Positions 63,979 to 64,000 of a stretch of DNA of 64,000 nucleotides are shown in pieces. The translations under genes and the position numbers were made by a program. The DNA lies in contig JAFVPD010000030.1 of NCBI GenBank assembly GCA_017505535.1, forward strand, positions 291,273-355,272, given 5' to 3'. Positions within the stretch are counted from its first letter, which is position 1. The number at the start of each line of letters is the position of its first letter. The notes under the pieces are model-generated. The model had not been told where the DNA came from, searched no databases, and was given only the letters and a program-made list of their open reading frames with translations. The DNA comes from Muribaculaceae bacterium. Lineage in GTDB: Bacteria > Bacteroidota > Bacteroidia > Bacteroidales > Muribaculaceae.

Positions 63979-64000
63979 GTGAGCAGCTGATTGAGACAAA

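Noticed and set aside
63711..64000. CRISPR array from the GAGACA copies
   Set aside because: Copies are short, unevenly spaced and imperfect; no cas gene is present.

Overview
The window looks like a chromosomal segment of an AT-rich Bacteroidales bacterium. Supporting signs are the many promoters of the Bacteroidetes type (a TTTG-like -33 box, about 20 bp, then TAnnTTTG), the Bacteroidetes-only gene sprA next to ruvA, a 4-alpha-glucanotransferase with two starch-binding domains, an S16 protein with a long Ala/Glu tail, and a class II ribonucleotide reductase with a C-terminal zinc ribbon. The presence of sprA implies a type IX secretion system, so Bacteroides proper is less likely than families such as Muribaculaceae; the genus is not resolved here.

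Layout. 1-7 kb: the 3' part of nrdJ, a DPE2-type malQ, then rplY-pth-hslR. 7-8.3 kb: a hemerythrin protein overlapping a LuxR-type regulator. 8.3-16 kb (minus strand): DUF1599, DoxX-like, tpiA, SPOR and folE, then gyrA with a TPR gene. 16.2-20.8 kb: clpC-htpG behind a sequence that fits a sigma-54 promoter. 21.3-23.5 kb: a small acidic protein with aguA-aguB (agmatine to putrescine). 23.6-30.9 kb (minus strand): rpsP, an APH-RapZ fusion kinase, tRNA-Lys, the N-degron genes clpS-clpA-aat with a DMT exporter, and a thioesterase. 31-32.5 kb: a GH13 lipoprotein. 32.6-33.8 kb: no intact housekeeping gene, with a phage tape-measure remnant and a 53-residue membrane protein. 33.8-44.4 kb: ruvA, sprA, a 100-residue secreted protein resembling a type IX sorting domain, and pullulanase. 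44.5-46.1 kb: a small alarmone-hydrolase-like HD protein and an ECF sigma factor with a membrane partner.

46.15-49.75 kb is a nested mobile region. An old IS4-type element, now mostly lost, has been interrupted by a 2.79 kb IS1595-type transposon with perfect 23 bp terminal inverted repeats and an exact 8 bp target duplication (AAAAGTTT). Besides its transposase it carries four unrecognised cargo genes, two of them arranged like a toxin-antitoxin pair. This is the strongest candidate for something undescribed.

49.7-63.2 kb returns to core genes: a secreted protein of unknown function, radA-trmH, nfo, an MFS sugar transporter, a PnuC/PnuT-type transporter overlapping thiamine pyrophosphokinase, cysK, a TerB-like protein, a calcium P-type ATPase and an M18 aminopeptidase. 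The last 750 bases hold a degraded HTH gene end and a structured GC-rich repeat.

Functional themes are starch breakdown (malQ, GH13 lipoprotein, pulA, MFS carrier), protein quality control (clpC, htpG, clpS-clpA-aat), and stress or NO/O2 sensing (hemerythrin-LuxR, ECF sigma). All functions are assigned by reading motifs; no database search was run.
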